A stretch of DNA of 64,000 nt from Sipunculus nudus (taxonomy: Eukaryota > Annelida > Sipuncula > Golfingiida > Sipunculidae), in assembly GCA_026874595.1 (NCBI GenBank), contig CM049319.1, positions 6,708,101-6,772,100 on the forward strand. Direction: 5' to 3'. Position numbers and translations under genes: made by a program. Under the pieces are notes generated by a model. That model was not told the origin of the DNA. It ran no database searches and saw nothing but the letters and a program-made list of their open reading frames with translations. Below are positions 60,011 through 64,000 of this stretch, piece by piece. Numbering within the stretch: the first letter of the stretch is position 1; each line of letters opens with the position of its first letter.

Positions 60011-60286
60011 TCAAGAAAATGATTAATTGCATATATTGCAAAAATTGCAAATAAAAAAAACTTAAAATAATAACTGCCCTTAAAATGAAATAAAGAAATT
60101 TGCCCTTTTTGTGTTACTCTCTGTCCATATGTTAATATTTCCTATGCAACTATGTATATCAAAACTTTTACTGGTTTTTTTTTCATGGCAGTTGTGTCAG
60201 ATTATTTGTTTTTGCAATCATAGAATTAGACTTTACTTTAACCAAATAGGAGGGCCATTTCCTCTAAGGTTTTCAAATGCTTATAT

Positions 60287-60288
60287 AA

Positions 60289-60323
<35 letters not shown>

Positions 60324-60332
60324 CGTGTGCGT
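60287..60332. repeat. TA/TG microsatellite
   Basis: TA run turning into GTGTGTGTGTGCGTGTGCGTG. Confidence 0.95.
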
Positions 60333-60339
60333 GTGAAAA

Positions 60340-61975
60340 CAATAGTATAAAGGCATATTTTGCATTTGCTAATATTTTACATATTTACCTGAGCGCCTTG
60401 ACCCATGAGTCTTTTATGCGTTACTGAATGCATGTGCATGATTAAATAATTTGCTCGTTCTGAAGGGAACTATTGTATGGAAAATCAGAGTTTGAATTTT
60501 AAAGAATTCTTGAATACTTGCACTGATAATGTTATATGCAAAATAATTTCATCGTAGCCGGATCTGTAAAAGATTGCAATCCATATTTTTTGACAAATTA
60601 AGGCTTATGAAATGATGACACACATTTACAAAAGCTATGGTCCCAATAAATCACAGATTTGGTTATGGTGGTAAAGTAATTCCGGCTTCATCACAATAGA
60701 GGATACTGAAAGGAGGAAATTTGCAGGGATTGTTATTTCCCTTAGACCACACAAACAGTTATCATTAAGGCTCCAAGCATTTCAGAAAAACAAAATTCCC
60801 TGGTTTTCATCAATGCATTCAGAATATTCCAGGATATTTAGCCACGGTATCCAATCCACCATTAGTTAAATAGAGAGATCCATTAGTTACATTTTGTCAT
60901 GAAAATATTTAAAAAAAAATAATTTTGCCACTTTTGTTGTTTTTTTTTTCATTGGTGTGAGAATTTTATTTCTCAAAATCTCCTGAGAGAAAATCTCCTA
61001 AAATGGAAAAGGAAAACTCGTTTACCAGATTTTTACGCTGATTTCAAGGATAACAGATAATCTGGTTTTATTAATGATAGAAATCTTGTAAAATAAATAG
61101 ATAAATTTTATATTTGCCTACTATTCGGTGTCTAATACAATCAGTAAATCTCCCTGCCAGTTTGCTTCGTTGTATACAACCCTTGTTTCAATATATTTAT
61201 TATATCATTTTGACAAATATCCTAATGGACAATGTGTTTGTATAAAGGTTTAGTGGTTAAGTAACAAAGGTTGATATAATAAGTTTTTTCTTAACCTTGT
61301 GCCTCCCCCTTGTGCGAAATCCTGGATCTGCCACTGGATTCGTTTATAAGAGGTTTCTTAAATAGAGTTGTACAGGGGATGTAAATCAAGTTGTCATATT
61401 TCTCTGTCCCGCATGTCGAAATTCCTCACAGATTCAACTCGTTAAGGGTGGTCATATTTAATCATTTACACCCTTGATCGCTTTGGGGCTATTTTGGGGA
61501 AAACTTGTTTAGCAATGTTTTACAAGACTCCGCGATACCTACAGCAGAATGCCAAATATATTATGTTATTCTCCCAATCAAATCCACAAGGAAACGTAAA
61601 AAATATATACAGAATAAAAACAAAAAAGTGTTTTTCATTTTACTGCCAGCTGCAGTGTGAGGAAGTCTATGTCTGAAACTGAAATATAATTAACACTGAT
61701 TATATGGCACGATGAAACTTCTCATGGCGTTCTTATGCCGTAATTGAATTGTACGGTCTCTGCATTGTAGTCGGCCCACACCCATGTCCTCTTAAACCAC
61801 ATAAGGCCCCTTAAACAACGTTGTGATGAAATAAACACGCTAACAGTCAGGAGCACCAGAGTGTCAGGTGTTGGTCACAAATTAAATCATACTCTTTACT
61901 GATGTAAACACCCTTAGTTTAGTGATCTACTCGTAAGTAAATATGCAGTAGATCGGAACATGACAGGGCAGAGTA
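60340..61975. other. No gene recognised
   Basis: AT-rich sequence with short open frames only. Confidence 0.55.
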
Positions 61976-61984
61976 ATATGAAAT

Positions 61985-62515
61985 TACCAAAATTTCCATT
62001 TAATCATGGAAGTATGTTTTAAAAGGGATTCTTATCATGCGGTCGATACCATCCATACGTTGTATTTTATGTGGCAACAACTTTGGTGATGTGATAAGAC
62101 GTTGTTTTGACGAGTCGCCCTGATGGTGCATACAGATATGTTGTATTGAAAGCTCACTACGTTTGTGTAATTCTCTTCTTGTGCCTTGTGCAGCCTAACA
62201 CACCCTATGTTGCATATATGTCATATGAAATACCGTGTTCTTTATTGTTCTAATTATCCTTTTTCATTTATTCATGAAAAACTCAGGTTCTTATAATATA
62301 GAGTTTTGCGCGGCAAAATAATTAGATATAAAATCATCTCTGATTTATAGCTTTCGCTGCGACAGTTGGCAAAATTTAGACACTTATTTTATTCTTAGAA
62401 ACACATATATTGATTAAATATGAAATACACACATTAAGGATTGATTTTCATCTATAAATTTCTTTTGAAGAATGCCACTGATGCATTAATTTGTTAACAG
62501 ATTAAAACCCTGCTA
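61985..62515 (+). pseudogene. Pseudogene of the HNMT-like methyltransferase
   Basis: 62,025-62,135 matches the middle of exon 2 of the gene at 57 kb: GATTCTTATCATGCGGTCGA, then ...ATCCATACGTTGTATTTTATGTGG (protein DSYHAVDTIHTLYFMW), followed at once by a stop. 61,985-62,024 is a weaker continuation upstream. 62,463-62,515 matches the end of exon 4 ('ttgaag..gccactgatgcatt' with 'ttgttaacagattaaaa' for FICQKIKD). Exon 3 and the first part of exon 4 are not recognisable. It is a decayed tandem copy about 4 kb downstream of the intact gene. It is not processed, because the pieces are separated as in the genomic layout. Confidence 0.72.
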
Positions 62516-62519
62516 GAAA

Positions 62520-63640
62520 TCTATACATGTACACATAGAACAAATATTGATTAGGGGATATATTTAAAACGATGTAGTTAAAATATACAATTTAGATATG
62601 TAAAGGTAAACACGGAGAGTAATTAGAATGTCACTGTCCTGTCTTAATGCACGTCAAATAACATTTGTTCACGGATTGATGTGTGAAAACGGACAAGTCA
62701 CAATGTAGACAAAACAGGGTAAATTTCATTTCAGAAAACTGAATGTATCGGTAAAAATTTTAATTGAAAGCTGGAATGCGCTTTACTTAATGTTAAAAAA
62801 TTACCTCTAACGAGTTATCATGAAATTTAGAATAAGCTGCGTAAGGCCTATGCTTTTTTTGCATCCTACTGGTAGAGAATTACAATATAGGACATTGGAT
62901 GTAATTGGTTGTTATTAAAGTCACCGTCAGGGGTCACAAAACTATTAATTATGTACTTAATAACGGGAATATTAATCCAGATTAAGCTTTTAGTTCACTG
63001 TTAGAAAATAGGAAGCAAAAAAGTATTTTCAGACGGATGTTAGTTTCAATAACGAAACCTCTTTTCTTACCTTTCCACCCCCCCCCCCCCCCCCCATTAA
63101 AAGGATTGCTTCTTGTCGTAACAGTAAGCTCACGAAGGCATACCTTGTGATAATGTGGCTTCGTGAATAAAGACTTCATCACATATAAATGCTGCAAACG
63201 AATTACTCCAGAAACAATTCTACAGGAAAACAAGCTTTTGAGCCAAGCATTCTGGTGGCTGATTTATATTCAAGTAAAACAAAAGACTAACCGAGGCAAC
63301 TCATACACACTGGTGGCTTGGATAACTTTTGGTTGCCCATGTGCTTCCATGGATGTTAAGAACTAAATCGTTTAAGAAAACAACAATATGAAATACCCCT
63401 TTGTCCCAAAAATAAATTCGTACTGAGAGTGTAATACTTATTTGGAATATTAAGTTCAAAAGGGAACCATGACAGCTTAATATGAAGGAAATGGTATTAG
63501 TAGAGCTAGAGGTTTGTTTGAACAGGATTATGTGTTTTTTCCATAGCACAATACGCATTTTTGTGTTCCTTGGCTGCCTTAATAAAAGGTTTGTTTATCA
63601 TCAACTGTTCAGTTCGTCATTTTATTCATGGAGGATGTCA
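62520..63640. other. No gene recognised
   Basis: AT-rich, with a poly-C run of about 18 at 63,078-63,096. Short frames without recognisable content. Confidence 0.55.
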
Positions 63641-63649
63641 TCAAAATTA

Positions 63650-64000
63650 GCAATCCAGTCCGTCTCTCCGTATGTCTGTCCATTAACAGAGCATCAATCG
63701 TAAACGATTGACATAGAAACGTTTAACTGAAAGCCCATAGAGGTCCATAAAAATCTCCTAGGAAACCTGAAAATAGGTCTCTGTTACCCATAGCCTCCAA
63801 GCTATGGGGCTCGTAAGTACCCCCCAGTATAAATTAAAAATTTGAAACAAAAGATCCAGTGTCTGAATAATTAAGGCATTGGTCGCCATGATTCTTTGCT
63901 TGCATATTGATCATGGAGTTTTCCATCAGTTGCCACAGACTGGTGGTGCCACTTGTATATTTTCGAATTTTTTAAGCATTTTTTTTATCTCTTTTAAGAC
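63650..64000 (+). repeat. Third partial copy of the arm repeat
   Basis: 63,745-63,990 matches 53,215-53,460 in the same orientation, with shared 'ggaaacctaaaataaggtct'-like, 'catgattctttgc..gcatattgatca' and 'cagactggtggtgccac' words. It continues past the window end. Confidence 0.85.

Noticed and set aside
1-64000. tRNA, rRNA, CRISPR or bacterial-type operon features
   Set aside because: I looked for tRNA T-loop words, ribosomal motifs and regular spacer arrays and found none. The 46-bp and 33-bp repeats have no unique spacers.

Overview
The window looks like nuclear DNA of an invertebrate animal, most likely a lophotrochozoan and probably a mollusc (inference). It is AT-rich, its genes have short exons and GT-AG introns, and it holds many TA and GA microsatellites, decayed transposable elements and several dispersed repeat families. 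There is no operon layout, CRISPR array or recognisable tRNA or rRNA gene. Most of the window is repeat or gene debris. The only host gene that reads through complete is the four-exon methyltransferase near 57 kb.

Layout. 1-3.2 kb: repeat arm built of diverged units of about 470-480 bp; it is present inverted at 50.8-53.9 kb and in part at 63.7-64 kb. 3.0 kb: a perfect 35-bp-arm palindrome between two TA tracts. 5.5 kb: a CpG-rich patch. 9.8-10.1 kb: signal peptide exon plus one EGF-like exon. 10.7-11.5 kb: a non-autonomous pogo/Tigger-like element. 11.9-12.35 kb: a fresh 236-bp tandem duplication. 13.6-15.8 kb: two isolated exon-like pieces. 17.9-30.2 kb: an old head-to-tail duplication of a 5-7 kb unit. 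Each unit carries remnants of two convergent genes: a plus-strand gene for a secreted, possibly EF-hand protein, and a minus-strand gene for a SnoaL/DUF4440-like (NTF2 fold) protein with a signal peptide. Between them lies a 46-bp minisatellite whose unit is the 3' end of a DUF4440 exon together with its splice donor.

30.7-33.2 kb: a decayed non-LTR retrotransposon. 34.9-36.8 kb: a dispersed repeat ending in a GGAC tract, with an inverted copy near 59.3-60 kb. 37.8-40.3 kb: a long purine-rich satellite. 42.5-46.2 kb: a pogo-type DNA transposon with 26-bp terminal inverted repeats, a TA target duplication and a 613-codon DD35D transposase; the C-terminal end is cut off by a one-base frameshift. 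47.3-49.9 kb: a nested foldback element.

56.6-58.4 kb: a complete histamine N-methyltransferase-like gene (282 aa), with a pseudogene of the same family at 62.0-62.5 kb. The coding parts do not form one pathway. The common theme is local duplication followed by decay: DUF4440 twice, EF-hand-like two or three times, methyltransferase twice.
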